From assembly GCF_016219575.1 (NCBI RefSeq), contig NZ_JACRMG010000010.1, forward strand, positions 1 through 64,000: a stretch of DNA of 64,000 bases. The letters are read 5' to 3'. Within the stretch, counting starts at the first letter, position 1, and each line of letters opens with the position of its first letter. The notes under the pieces are model-generated. The model was not told the origin of the DNA and made no database searches. It worked only from the letters and a program-made list of their open reading frames with translations. Positions 52,077 to 61,120 of this stretch are shown in pieces. A program made the position numbers and the translations under genes. This DNA comes from Bradyrhizobium sp. Lineage in GTDB: Bacteria; Pseudomonadota; Alphaproteobacteria; Rhizobiales; Xanthobacteraceae.

Positions 52077-52754
52077 ATGACATCGTCGCAGGAACTGAAG
52101 TTCGAGGTCGGCAGTGCCGGGCAGGTCTCGGCACTGCTGACGCGGCCCGCCGATGCGCGGGCTTGCTACGTGCTGGCGCATGGCGCCGGCGCCGGCATGC
52201 GTCACGCCTCGATGGAAGCCATTGCGGCGGGCCTCGCCGAGCGCGGCATCGCGACGCTGCGCTATCAGTTTCCCTACATGGAGAAGGGCAGCAAGCGGCC
52301 CGACCCGCCGGCGCTGGCGCACGCCGCGGTACGCGCGGCGGTGGCGGAAGCTGCCAAGGCGTGCGCGGGATTGCCGCTGTTCGCGGGTGGAAAATCCTTC
52401 GGCGGCCGGATGACCTCGCAGGCGCAGGCCAAGAGCCCGCTCGATGGCGTGAGGGGGCTGGCCTTCTTCGGCTTCCCATTGCATCCCGCGGGGAAGCCGT
52501 CGGCCGACCGGGCAACGCATCTCGCCGATGTCAAAATCCCGATGCTTTTTCTGCAAGGCACGCGGGATGCGTTGGCGGAGGTGAGCCTGCTCGAGCCGGT
52601 CGTGAAAGGCCTCGGCAACCGCGCGACGATGCATCTGGCCGAGGGCGCCGATCATTCCTTCCACGTGCTGAAGAGCTCGGGCCGCAACGACCGCGATGTG
52701 CTGGCGGAAATTCTCGATGCCTTCGCTACGTGGGTGGATGCGGTCATGCGCTAA
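52077..52754 (+). CDS. Alpha/beta hydrolase (KANL3/Tex30-like)
   Basis: A 225-residue alpha/beta hydrolase. The nucleophile elbow is GGKSFGGRM (Ser near 110), the acid is in LQGTRDALAE (Asp near 163), and the base is the His in GADHSFHV (near 189). The AHGAGAGMRHASM segment forms the oxyanion hole. Substrate unknown. It starts 36 bases after the Bug gene and may belong to the same transcript. Confidence 0.85.
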   Translation: MTSSQELKFEVGSAGQVSALLTRPADARACYVLAHGAGAGMRHASMEAIAAGLAERGIATLRYQFPYMEKGSKRPDPPALAHAAVRAAVAEAAKACAGLPLFAGGKSFGGRMTSQAQAKSPLDGVRGLAFFGFPLHPAGKPSADRATHLADVKIPMLFLQGTRDALAEVSLLEPVVKGLGNRATMHLAEGADHSFHVLKSSGRNDRDVLAEILDAFATWVDAVMR

Positions 52755-52762
52755 CTGCCTCC

Positions 52763-52908
52763 GCGAGTCGTCCCGGCGAAAGCCGGGACCCATGACCACA
52801 GGATTGCTTGTTGAAGTGAGCTGGAGCTCCAGCGTTCTTCAGCCATGTACAGCGGTGGCTATGGGTCCCGGATCGCGCTCGCTTCGCTCGCTCGTCCGGG
52901 ACGACGGC
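52763..52908. repeat. Palindromic repeat, family I (gtcgtcccggcgaaagccgggac)
   Basis: About 146 bases with arms 'gtcgtcccgg' and 'ccgggacgac', an inner 'ccggcgaaagccgg' hairpin, and a 'gagctggagctc' palindrome in the centre. It separates the convergent hydrolase and SDR genes. Confidence 0.8.
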
Positions 52909-53687
52909 TAGGCTGAGCGCGCCCCGTAGATCTTGTCGCGCAGGCGGCGCATGCCGGAGAGCCAGCGGTCGCGGTTGGCTGCCTTGCGCTTGAAATATTC
53001 GTCGACCTGCTGGTGCGACAGGATCAGGAAGCGCTCCTCGTCCATCGCCTCAAGAACGATGCGCGCGACCTCCGGCGGCTGCATCACGCCGTCCACGCGC
53101 GCCGCACTCGGGCCCGGCGTGGTCATGCCGGTCTGCACCGATTGCGGACACAGCACGGAAACGCGGATGCCGCGGTCGCCATACTGGATCGCAAGATGTT
53201 CGGCGAGCGCGACGGCGGCGCTCTTGGTCACGCCGTAAGGCATCGAGTTGAGCGAGGCGAGCAGGCCGGCGGCCGACGCGGTGTTGAGCAGGTAGCCCGA
53301 GCCGCGCGCCAGCATGCCGGGCACCAGCGCGCGCGCGGCGAACACATGGCTCATCACATGCACGCGCCAGCTCACGTCCCAATCGGCATCGGACGCCGTC
53401 TCCTGTCCCTTGCGCGACAGGCCGGCATTGGAGAAGAAGACATCGACCGGACCGTATTTGGCCTCGGCCGCCGCGATCAGCGCCTTGACGTCTTCCTCGA
53501 GGCCGACATCGGCGGTGACCGCAAGCCCGTCGATATCGCCGGCGACTGCAGCCAGCCGCTCCCGCGACGTCTTGAGGTCCGCGACCACGACGCCGCGCGC
53601 GCCTGATGCCGCATAGGCGCGCGCCACCGCTTCGCCGATGCCGCTGGCGCCGCCGGTGACGACACAGACTTTTCCCTTCACTTGCAT
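52908..53687 (-). CDS. SDR-family oxidoreductase
   Basis: A 259-residue short-chain dehydrogenase: TGGASGIGEAVA (about 11-22), FSNAGLSRKG near 86-95 and the Tyr-Lys pair in YGVTKSAAV (about 151-159). A Ser in LNTASAAGL is the third catalytic residue. It has a SNAG variant of the usual NNAG motif. The next gene upstream is a ketopantoate-reductase-like protein, 33 bases away, so the two form an operon. Confidence 0.9.
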   Translation of the reverse strand: MQVKGKVCVVTGGASGIGEAVARAYAASGARGVVVADLKTSRERLAAVAGDIDGLAVTADVGLEEDVKALIAAAEAKYGPVDVFFSNAGLSRKGQETASDADWDVSWRVHVMSHVFAARALVPGMLARGSGYLLNTASAAGLLASLNSMPYGVTKSAAVALAEHLAIQYGDRGIRVSVLCPQSVQTGMTTPGPSAARVDGVMQPPEVARIVLEAMDEERFLILSHQQVDEYFKRKAANRDRWLSGMRRLRDKIYGARSA

Positions 53688-53720
53688 GCTTGCTTCCCCG
53701 TGTTTCCTGTTGCCTGCCGG

Positions 53721-54695
53721 TCAGGGCGCATACAGCCCCTTGTCCCGCGCGCGCTGGATGGCGAGCGCGCCCATCAGATTCATCATCGGCGTCGCGAGGC
53801 CGGCCTTGCGCGCGAAGGCCGCCGGTGCCCGCACCAGCGCGTCGATCTCCATGGCGCGGCCGAGCTCGTAATCCTGCAGGATCGACGGCTTGTGGTTCGG
53901 CGCCGGCCCGGTGCGCGTGACGCGCTTGACGTCGGGATAGCAGCTCTGCGCAATCGAATTCGCTTCGTCGAGCAGCTGCGGGATCACGTCCTTCAGTGCC
54001 GGATCGTCCCGCACCGCGCGCGCGGTCTGGCCGGTGAGCAGGCACATGATCGACATCGACATGTTGGTGAGCAGCTTCGACCAGATCGTCTCCCTGATCT
54101 GCGCCACGGCCGCGGAGGCAAACTGTGCGGTTTCCAGCACGGATCGCAGCCGCGCGATGCGCTCACCCTCGCGGTCGTCGCATTCGCCGATCAGGAGCAT
54201 GTTGCGCTCGGGGGAAAGATTCTCCACCACGCCGGGCGCAATCACCTCGTTGGAGGAGAAGATCACGCCGCCGACGATGCGCTCCCGGGGGATCGCCGCG
54301 CGCAACGCGCCGCCGGGATCGAGGAAGGACAGATCGGGTGTCGGGGGATGACCGGCGGGCAGGCCGATGTCATACCACCAGGGAATGCCGTTCTGGGCGA
54401 ACACCACGGCGGTGTCATCCATCAACATCGGCTTCAGGCCGGTCGCGAGCGCGGCGACGCCGGTCGCCTTCAGCGTGCTGATGACAAGGTCCTGCGGCCC
54501 GAGGTCCGCCGGATTGTCGGAGGCTTTGACCTTTGCGCCGAATTCATCGCCGCCCACGCGCAGCGTCAAGCCGTCGCGCCGCACGGCGGCCAGATGCAGC
54601 CCGCGCATCACGCAGGAAACTTCGTTGCCGGCGCGCGCCAGCCGCAATGCCAGATGGCTGCCGACGGCGCCCGCGCCGAAGATGCAGATGCGCAT
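53721..54695 (-). CDS. Ketopantoate reductase-family protein (PanE-like)
   Basis: A 324-residue protein with an N-terminal Rossmann motif IFGAGAVGSHLALRLARAG (5-23) and the C-terminal helical domain of 2-dehydropantoate 2-reductases, including WSKLLTNMSMSIMCLLTG (the Lys of the active site is at about 205). Such paralogues often act on other 2-oxo acids rather than in pantothenate synthesis. It is transcribed with the SDR gene and diverges from the crotonase gene. Confidence 0.85.
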   Translation of the reverse strand: MRICIFGAGAVGSHLALRLARAGNEVSCVMRGLHLAAVRRDGLTLRVGGDEFGAKVKASDNPADLGPQDLVISTLKATGVAALATGLKPMLMDDTAVVFAQNGIPWWYDIGLPAGHPPTPDLSFLDPGGALRAAIPRERIVGGVIFSSNEVIAPGVVENLSPERNMLLIGECDDREGERIARLRSVLETAQFASAAVAQIRETIWSKLLTNMSMSIMCLLTGQTARAVRDDPALKDVIPQLLDEANSIAQSCYPDVKRVTRTGPAPNHKPSILQDYELGRAMEIDALVRAPAAFARKAGLATPMMNLMGALAIQRARDKGLYAP

Positions 54696-54860
54696 GGGAT
54701 GTCCCGCTCGCGAATGGAGCGACAGTTTCCACATCCTTGCGCCGGGGCGCAACAGCGCGGCATGCGGCTGGCGCGGTCGGTATCGGCAGAAAGGGATGGA
54801 TGGCGCGGCGTGCGCTACGCCATAGTGCCGCACAATATCAGCCGAACGAGAGGAACGTCC

Positions 54861-55658
54861 ATGCCGGCCAAGCCCGTCCTGTGGAGTCTGAGCGACCGCG
54901 GGGTCGCCACCGTCACGCTCAACCGGCCGGAGGTCAACAACGCCTATGACGGCGCTCTGATCCAGGGCGTGCTGGCGGCGATGGACGATCTCGGCACCAG
55001 GCCGCTGCGCGTCGTCGTGCTCAAGGGCAATGGCCGGCATTTTCAGGCCGGCGCGGATCTGAAGTGGATCAACAGCGTGCGGCCGCAATCGCCTGAAGAG
55101 AACGAGGCGGCTTCACGCGCGACCTTCGAGGCGGTGCAGCGGCTCAATACGCTGCCGGTGCCGACGGTGGCCTTGGTGCAGGGCGGTTGTTTCGGCGGCG
55201 GCACCGGCGTGATCTCGGCCTGCGACATCGTGATCGCCGCGGACAACGCGATGTTCTCGATCACGGAAGTGCGCTGGGGCCTGACGGCGGCGATCATCAT
55301 CCCGCAGCTCTGCGACGCCATCGGCGTGCGCCAGGTGCGCCGCTACGCGCTGACCGGCGAACGCTTTGGCGCCGAGGAGGCGCGCCGCATCGGCCTCGTG
55401 CACGAGGTGGTCAGTCTCGCCGAGCTCGACAGCGCCGGCGACAAGGTGGTCGAGCAACTGCTGGCCAATGCGCCGGAGGCGCTGGCCGAAACGAAGCGGC
55501 TGGCGATGGAAAGCTCGTTCGGCGGCATGGCCGTTGACGACGCGGCCTATGCACGCCTCGTCCGCCTGCACTCGGCCAGGCGCCAGACCGCGGAAGCGGC
55601 CGAAGGCCTCGCCTCCTTTGCCGAGAAGCGCGCGGGGCGATGGAGCGCGAAGGCTTAG
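54861..55658 (+). CDS. Enoyl-CoA hydratase-like (crotonase) protein
   Basis: A 265-residue crotonase: MPAKPVLWSLSDRG start, NRPEVNNAYDGAL (about 22-34), HFQAGADLKWI (about 60-70) and GGCFGGGTGVISACDIVI (about 112-129). GAACGTCC separates GAGAGG from the ATG. Its catalytic type is unresolved. It ends in TAG overlapping the first base of a palindromic repeat. Confidence 0.88.
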   Translation: MPAKPVLWSLSDRGVATVTLNRPEVNNAYDGALIQGVLAAMDDLGTRPLRVVVLKGNGRHFQAGADLKWINSVRPQSPEENEAASRATFEAVQRLNTLPVPTVALVQGGCFGGGTGVISACDIVIAADNAMFSITEVRWGLTAAIIIPQLCDAIGVRQVRRYALTGERFGAEEARRIGLVHEVVSLAELDSAGDKVVEQLLANAPEALAETKRLAMESSFGGMAVDDAAYARLVRLHSARRQTAEAAEGLASFAEKRAGRWSAKA

Positions 55659-55706
55659 AGCATGATCCGGAAAAGTGTGAAGCGGTTTTCCGAAAAGATC
55701 ATGCTC
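55658..55706. repeat. Palindromic repeat, family E, copy 3
   Basis: A 49-base element with outer arms gagcatgatc and gatcatgctc and inner arms cggaaaagtg / ttttccgaaaa. It begins in the stop codon of the crotonase gene. Confidence 0.85.
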
Positions 55707-55718
55707 AAACAAAAAAGT

Positions 55719-55973
55719 TCAGCAGCCGCGGCAGATGCCGCGCAGGCTGCGGTAAACCTCGGCATCCTCCCGCCGCATCTGCTGCATCGTATCCATGTAC
55801 TTGGTGTCCGCGGTCGGCTGCGGCTTGCGCTTCGCCGCCAGTTCCGCCTCCTGCCTTGAGTAGCACGCTTCCCGCTCGGCCCTGGCCTGGATGAACCGGC
55901 AATTCTGCTCGATTGCCAGCGTGGGTGCGGTGCCGGCGATCAGCGCGAGCGAAAGGGCGAGGGGCAGCTTCAA
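55719..55973 (-). CDS. Small exported cysteine-containing protein
   Basis: An 84-residue protein with a signal peptide (residues 1-20, ending TLA) and a charged mature part. Cysteines occur in EQNCRF, REACYSR and GICRGC. No family or function is recognised. It is a single minus-strand gene. Confidence 0.6.
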   Translation of the reverse strand: MKLPLALSLALIAGTAPTLAIEQNCRFIQARAEREACYSRQEAELAAKRKPQPTADTKYMDTMQQMRREDAEVYRSLRGICRGC

Positions 55974-56047
55974 GGGCGTCGCTCCTTGTCCCGGCCGTTT
56001 TCCCAGTTCCGGGCGGCGGGAGCAAGGCCGGCGGCCATCGGCCGAAA

Positions 56048-56365
56048 CTATTTCTGGCTGGCGATGAAGGCGGCGAGATCGGCTGCCGACTCACGGCTCA
56101 GGCCGATGTCCGGCATCTTTGGATGCGGGGTGAGCAGAAAAGCCGCGACCTTTGCTTCGTCAAAGTCCGGCTTCCTGGCGATGGTCGCGAATGGCGGTGC
56201 TTCGGTGACGGCCGTCGGCTGGTTGGCGCCGATGGCATGGCAGGACTGGCACCAGCGCTCGGCGATCTGCTTGCCGGCCTTGGCGTCACCGGCTTCGGCA
56301 ACGAACGAAAAACCCGTAGCCGCGATTGCGGCAAGGGCGCCGATGAGACGAACTGCAACCTTCAT
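56048..56365 (-). CDS. Class I cytochrome c
   Basis: A 105-residue protein with a signal peptide (residues 1-25, ending AEA) and one c-type heme motif WCQSCH (CxxCH at 39-43). The sixth ligand is Met84 in HPKMPDIGLS. It is a small periplasmic electron carrier, perhaps for a dehydrogenase or an oxidase. The following gene lies 22 bases upstream on the same strand. Confidence 0.9.
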   Translation of the reverse strand: MKVAVRLIGALAAIAATGFSFVAEAGDAKAGKQIAERWCQSCHAIGANQPTAVTEAPPFATIARKPDFDEAKVAAFLLTPHPKMPDIGLSRESAADLAAFIASQK

Positions 56366-56387
56366 TCCGCACCCTTGGTTCGGATGT

Positions 56388-56696
56388 TCACCTGGCCTTC
56401 ACCGCATGATGCAGTGCGGCCACCCGTTCAATCAGCATTTCACGATGCGGTTCGTCAACGGGAATTCGCCCGGCCGTGGCGGCAAGCTGGGCGAAAATAT
56501 CGGCAAGTAACCCATAATTGACATGAAGATGAACCGACTTCCGGACGTCGGGATCGCCGGGGCGTTCCAGCACGAGGCCGACCCCGACCGCATCGAAGGC
56601 GGCCTCGAAGCGCGACGAGCGCTCGAACGTGCCGCTGTAGAACTTGTCGGGATATTCGAGGGCGACCTCGGCCTTGTCCAGAATTGGCTTCTTCAT
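56388..56696 (-). CDS. Conserved hypothetical protein
   Basis: A 102-residue soluble protein without a signal peptide. It begins MKKPILDKAEVALEYPDKFY and contains VHLHVNYGLLADIFAQL near 55-71. It may share a transcript with the cytochrome c gene downstream. I cannot assign a function. Confidence 0.6.
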   Translation of the reverse strand: MKKPILDKAEVALEYPDKFYSGTFERSSRFEAAFDAVGVGLVLERPGDPDVRKSVHLHVNYGLLADIFAQLAATAGRIPVDEPHREMLIERVAALHHAVKAR

Positions 56697-56825
56697 CGTC
56701 CGCTCCGGGGATCGCGGCTGAAGCTAGACCGTGGCGGCCGGGAATGGTTGATTTGCCGCAAGGCCGAATGGCAAAAGGCCACCTGCCTTGCCAGGATGCC
56801 CCTGGCCGCGAAGGGATGACTGGAT

Positions 56826-58190
56826 TTGTCGCTGGGAACCATAACAGAACCCGCACGGAATGTGCCCGTTTACGGCGAGTATGAAGTCGCCGTGCTCGGC
56901 GGTGGGCCCGCGGGCATTGCAGCGGCCGTCGCCGCGGCGCGCGCCGGACGTCGCACGCTGCTGATCGAACGCTACGGCTTTCTGGGCGGCATGGGCACTG
57001 CGGCGGGCGTCACCAATTTCTGCGGGCTGCACGCCAATGTGCATGGCCGGATGCACCGGGTGGTGCAGGGCATTGCGTCCGACCTGCTTGCGCGAATCGA
57101 TCGCCTCGGCGGGTTGAACGCGCCGCATTTGATCCTCGGCAAGATCCTTGCGCAGGCCTACGACACCGCGGCCTACAAGATCGCGGCCGACGATCTGCTC
57201 GCGCACCACAACGTGGACATTCTGTTCCATGCGCTCGGCGCGGGAGTCGTCATGCACGATGACCGCCGCGTCGACGGGTTGATGGTGGAGACCAAGGCAG
57301 GCCGCCAGGCGGTGCGCGCCGGCATTTTTGTCGATTGCTCCGGCGACGGCGATCTCGCGGCCTGGGCCGGCGCGCCTTTCGAGGTCGGCGACAACGAAGG
57401 CCACATGCTCTATCCCTCCATGATGTTCCGCCTCAACGGCATCGATCCCGAGCGAGCAGGCGAGGCGTGGCGGACCATCCCGGCGCTGATGGAAAAGGCG
57501 GTGGCTGCCGGCACGCACACATTTCCGCGCAAGGGCGCGATCGTGCGGCCGCAGAAATCGGGCATCGAATGGCGCGTCAACTTCACGCAAATCTCGCGCA
57601 GCGATGGCCGCGCCATCAACGGCATCGAGCCCGACGATCTCACGAGCGGCGAGATCGAGGGCCGAAGGCAGGCGCTCGAGGCGTTCGAGTTCCTGCGCAC
57701 CGTGCCGGGCTTCGAGAAATCCTACATCGTCGACCTGCCGCCGCAACTCGGCATCCGCGAGACGCGGCGCGTGGTCGGCGGCTATATGCTGAGCGGCGAC
57801 GACGTGCTCGGCTGCGCGTCGTTCGAGGACTCCATCGGCGTCAACGGCTGGCCGATGGAGCAGCATGTGGCAGGCGACGTCGTGTTCAGGTTCCCGCCGA
57901 TTCCGCAATCGCGCGGCTTCAACGAATTGCCCTATCGGATGCTGGTGCCGGAGCGCATCGACAATCTGCTGGTGGCTGGCCGCTGTGCCTCGATGACCCA
58001 TGACGGGCAGTCGGCGGCGCGGGTCTCCGGCGCCTGCTTTGCGATGGGGGAGGCGGCGGGCCTGGCGGCGGCGCTGGCGCTGTCGGGCAATACGATTCCG
58101 CGAGACATCGCGCCGGAAAAGTTGCAACAACAGCTCAAAGATCAGGGCGCCTTTATCGGGCGGGACCAGAACGTGCCCGCGGGATTGTAG
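56826..58190 (+). CDS. FAD-dependent oxidoreductase (FAD_oxidored type)
   Basis: A 454-residue flavoprotein with an N-terminal dinucleotide site EVAVLGGGPAGIAAAVAAA (about 20-38) and an ERYGFLGGMGTAAG loop. The C-terminal GRCASMTHDGQSAARVSG near 394-411 belongs to the family pattern. A TTG start with AAGGGA upstream is the best in-frame choice. The gene ends in the TAG contributed by a palindromic repeat and precedes the ABC transporter by about 90 bases, so it may oxidise the imported compound. Confidence 0.85.
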   Translation: MSLGTITEPARNVPVYGEYEVAVLGGGPAGIAAAVAAARAGRRTLLIERYGFLGGMGTAAGVTNFCGLHANVHGRMHRVVQGIASDLLARIDRLGGLNAPHLILGKILAQAYDTAAYKIAADDLLAHHNVDILFHALGAGVVMHDDRRVDGLMVETKAGRQAVRAGIFVDCSGDGDLAAWAGAPFEVGDNEGHMLYPSMMFRLNGIDPERAGEAWRTIPALMEKAVAAGTHTFPRKGAIVRPQKSGIEWRVNFTQISRSDGRAINGIEPDDLTSGEIEGRRQALEAFEFLRTVPGFEKSYIVDLPPQLGIRETRRVVGGYMLSGDDVLGCASFEDSIGVNGWPMEQHVAGDVVFRFPPIPQSRGFNELPYRMLVPERIDNLLVAGRCASMTHDGQSAARVSGACFAMGEAAGLAAALALSGNTIPRDIAPEKLQQQLKDQGAFIGRDQNVPAGL

Positions 58191-58260
58191 GGCGGATTAG
58201 CCGAAGGCGTAATCCGCCGCGCGCGAGATGGCGGATTGCGCTTCGCTAATCCGCCCTACG
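58187..58260. repeat. Palindromic repeat, family B, copy 2
   Basis: A 74-base inverted repeat (gtagggcggattagc / gctaatccgccctac), the same family as 3224-3294. Its left arm contains the TAG stop of the flavoprotein gene. Confidence 0.88.
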
Positions 58261-58282
58261 GAAGAAGAGACGGAGGAAACGA

Positions 58283-59287
58283 ATGCAGGGATTTTGGCGG
58301 CTCGCTTTGGCGGGCCTGCTCGCGCTGGCGGCAAGCGGGGTGGCGCGGGCCGACGATGCGCTGAAGGCGAAGATCGGCGTGCTCCGCCTGTCGTCGTCGG
58401 CGCCGGTGTTCATCGCGCAGGACAAGGGCTATTTCAAGGAAGCCGGGCTCGACATCGAGCTGAAATTCTTCGATGCGGCGCAGCCCATTGCAGTGGCGAC
58501 CACCTCGGGCGACATCGATTTCGGCATCACCGCCTTCACGGCCGGGCTCTACAATCTCGCCGGAAAGCGCACGCTGAAGGTGATCGGCGGCATGAGCCGC
58601 GAGAAGGCCGGCTATCCCCTGATCGGCTATTTTGCCAGCAACAATGCCTGGGCCGCCGGATTGAAGACGCCGAAGGATCTCGCCGGCAAGCGCGTGGCAG
58701 TCACGCAGGTCGGTTCCAGTTTCCACTATTCGCTCGGGCTGCTCGCCGACAAGTACAAGTTCAGGCTTGCCGACGTGAAGGTGCTGCCGCTGCAATCGCT
58801 GTCGAATGCGGCCGCCGCTTTGAAGGGCGAGACGGTCGATGCCGCGCTCTTGCCGGTCTCGACCGCTCGACCGTTGATGGAAACGGACGGCGCAAAGTTT
58901 TTGGGCTGGGTCGGCGACGAGACGCCCTGGCAGCTCGGCGCGGTGTTCGCCTCGCCGAAGACGCTGTCCAGCGCGCCGCTGGTGACCAAGCTGCTGGCTG
59001 CGCTGGTGCGCGCCGACCGCGAATATCACGACGTGATCCTGGCGTCGGTGAAGGGCGGCAAGGCCGAGATCAACGACAAGACCAGGCCGCTGCTCGAGAT
59101 CATCGCCAAGTACACCAACCTGCCGGTCGAGCAGGTGGTAGGCAACTGCGCCTATATCGATCCCGACGGCAAGCTGGACGTGAAGAACGTCGCCAACCAG
59201 ATCGAATGGCTGCAGGAGCAGGGTTTTGTCGACAAGGGATTTGGCGTCGATGCGATCCTGGCAAAGGAATATGTGAAGGCGGATTAA
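58283..59287 (+). CDS. NrtA/SsuA-type ABC transporter substrate-binding protein
   Basis: A 334-residue periplasmic binding protein with a signal peptide (residues 1-23, ending GVARA) and the SsuA/THI5-like domain: RLSSSAPVFIAQDKGYFKEA (about 34-53) and GDIDFGITAFTAGLYN near 75-90. GGAGG precedes the ATG. First gene of a complete ABC system; the ATPase and permease follow. Confidence 0.9.
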   Translation: MQGFWRLALAGLLALAASGVARADDALKAKIGVLRLSSSAPVFIAQDKGYFKEAGLDIELKFFDAAQPIAVATTSGDIDFGITAFTAGLYNLAGKRTLKVIGGMSREKAGYPLIGYFASNNAWAAGLKTPKDLAGKRVAVTQVGSSFHYSLGLLADKYKFRLADVKVLPLQSLSNAAAALKGETVDAALLPVSTARPLMETDGAKFLGWVGDETPWQLGAVFASPKTLSSAPLVTKLLAALVRADREYHDVILASVKGGKAEINDKTRPLLEIIAKYTNLPVEQVVGNCAYIDPDGKLDVKNVANQIEWLQEQGFVDKGFGVDAILAKEYVKAD

Positions 59288-59295
59288 TGCTCTTT

Positions 59296-59386
59296 CGTCA
59301 TGGCCTGGCTTGTCCCGGCCATCCACGCCTTTGGTTGCTGCAGAATTGAAAGACGTGGATGCCCGGGTCAAGCCCGGGCATGACGA
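59296..59386. repeat. Palindromic repeat, family C, copy 2
   Basis: About 91 bases, the second copy of the element at 8997-9086, including cccgggtcaagcccgggcat at the right. It lies between the binding-protein and ATPase genes of one transporter, so the repeat is transcribed within the operon if transcription reads through. Confidence 0.85.
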
Positions 59387-59417
59387 GGAGAGAGCCGCAG
59401 GAAACAATGCGAATGAA

Positions 59418-60191
59418 ATGGACCTGATCGCCGACCATATCAGTCATCGTTTCGGCGCGCTCGAGGTGCTCGACGACGTCTCGTTCGAGGTCGCGGCGGG
59501 CGAGGTGGTGGCGATCGTGGGGCCCTCCGGCTGCGGCAAGAGCACGCTGCTGTCGATCCTCGGCGGCCTGTTGCAGCCGACGAAGGGCGCAGCCGAACTG
59601 CGCGGTGCGCCGCCGGCCGGCAGCCTCAATCCGCTGACCTTCGTGTTCCAGGATTTTGCGCTGCTGCCCTGGTGCACGGTGGAAGGCAACGTCGCCTTTC
59701 CGCTGGAGACTGCGGGCCTTTCCGCAACCGCGCGCCGCACGGTGGTCGACGACGCTCTGCGCCGCACCGGCCTCGCGGATTTCAGCGGCGCCTACCCAAA
59801 GCAGCTTTCCGGCGGCATGCGCCAGCGTGTCGGCATTGCCCGCGCGCTCGCGGTGCGGCCGGCGATCCTGCTGATGGACGAGCCGCTGTCGGCGCTGGAT
59901 TCGCAGACCCGCGAGCTCCTGATGGAGGATTTTGTCCGCCTGCTCGCCGACGGCGCCATGGGCGCGGTCTATGTCACGCATAATCTGGAGGAAGCCGTGC
60001 GGCTTGCCGACCGCATCGTGGTGCTGTCGCGCCGCCCGGGCCGGGTGCGCGAGACCGTCACCATACCGATGACGCGCGGCGAACGCGGCGCGGCCGAGGC
60101 GCGCAACCGCCTGACGGCGCTGCAAGGCGAATTGTGGTCGCTGATCCGCTCAGAGGCGATCGACGCCGAGCGCGAGGTCCAGCATGCTTGA
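59418..60191 (+). CDS. ABC transporter ATP-binding protein (NrtD/SsuB type)
   Basis: A 257-residue ABC ATPase: Walker A GPSGCGKST (about 35-43), Q-loop VFQDFALLPW, signature LSGGMRQRVG (about 131-140) and Walker B ILLMDEP (about 151-157). The sequence upstream of the ATG at 59418 reaches into the repeat, and the short version matches the family. It overlaps the permease gene by eight bases. Confidence 0.92.
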   Translation: MDLIADHISHRFGALEVLDDVSFEVAAGEVVAIVGPSGCGKSTLLSILGGLLQPTKGAAELRGAPPAGSLNPLTFVFQDFALLPWCTVEGNVAFPLETAGLSATARRTVVDDALRRTGLADFSGAYPKQLSGGMRQRVGIARALAVRPAILLMDEPLSALDSQTRELLMEDFVRLLADGAMGAVYVTHNLEEAVRLADRIVVLSRRPGRVRETVTIPMTRGERGAAEARNRLTALQGELWSLIRSEAIDAEREVQHA

Positions 60192-61011
60192 CCGCGCGCC
60201 GCAGGAGACGGAAGGCGCGGCGGCGGAGAAGCCGCGGCCGGTCGAATTCCGTGGCGGCGGATTCGCGCCGAGCGCGGGGCGCCATGGCGGCTGGATCGCG
60301 CTCGCGGTCGTGGTCGCGCTGTGGCAGCTCGCCGGCAGCGCCGGCTGGGTCAACCCGCTGTTCCTGCCGCCGCCCTCGGCCATTGCGGTCGCGATCTGGA
60401 AGCTCGCCAGTTCGGGCGCGCTGTGGCAGCACGTCTCCTGGTCGGTCATGCGGATCGGCTCGGGCTGGATCATCGGCACCGCCGCCGGCGTGCTGGTAGG
60501 CTTTGCGATCGGCTTGTCGACGCTGGCGCGCAGCATCGGCATCACCTTCATCTCCGCGTTGTTTCCGATTCCGAAGATCGCGCTGCTGCCGCTGCTGATC
60601 CTGTGGCTCGGGATCGGCGAGGAGCCGAAGATCGCGACCATCGCGCTCGGCGTTTTCTTCTCGACCGCGATATCCGTCTATAGTGGCGTCGACGCAGTGC
60701 CGCGCAACCTGATCCGCATGGCGCAGAGTTTCAACGTGCCGTTCCACGCCATCGTGCGGCGGGTGATCTGGCCTGGCGCACTGCCCTCGATCCTCGCCGG
60801 CTTCCGCATCACCGCCTCGGTGGCGCTGCTGCTGGTGGTCAGCGCCGAGATGATCGGCGCGCAATTCGGCATCGGCGCCTTCGTGCTGCAGGCCGGCAAC
60901 CTCATGCAGACGGATCAGCTGCTTGCAGGCGTGGTGATGCTGTCGGTGTTTGGCCTCGCGGTCGGCAAACTGATCAACCTGCTGGAAGCGCGGCTGCTGC
61001 ACTGGCGGTGA
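60184..61011 (+). CDS. ABC transporter permease (SsuC/NrtB type)
   Basis: A 275-residue inner-membrane protein with about six spans and the coupling motif around FNVPFHAIVRRVIWPGALPS (about 180-199, the EAA-like loop). Its ATG overlaps the end of the ATPase gene. Together with the two previous genes it forms an importer for a small organic anion such as a sulfonate, nitrate or aromatic acid; the ligand cannot be told. Confidence 0.92.
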   Translation: MLDRAPQETEGAAAEKPRPVEFRGGGFAPSAGRHGGWIALAVVVALWQLAGSAGWVNPLFLPPPSAIAVAIWKLASSGALWQHVSWSVMRIGSGWIIGTAAGVLVGFAIGLSTLARSIGITFISALFPIPKIALLPLLILWLGIGEEPKIATIALGVFFSTAISVYSGVDAVPRNLIRMAQSFNVPFHAIVRRVIWPGALPSILAGFRITASVALLLVVSAEMIGAQFGIGAFVLQAGNLMQTDQLLAGVVMLSVFGLAVGKLINLLEARLLHWR

Positions 61012-61019
61012 GACCACTA

Positions 61020-61107
61020 CGTAGGGTGGGCAAAGGCGCTTGCGCCGTGCCCACCTTCAAGTGCTCAGCTCGCGATGGTGGGCACGCTGCGCTTTGCCCA
61101 CCCTACG
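61020..61107. repeat. Palindromic repeat, family J (gtagggtgggcaaag)
   Basis: An 88-base inverted repeat: left arm gtagggtgggcaaaggcgct, right arm gcgctttgcccaccctac. It lies between convergent genes, the permease and the gentisate dioxygenase, and could serve as a terminator for both. Confidence 0.88.
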
Positions 61108-61120
61108 GCTTCTCCAACGA

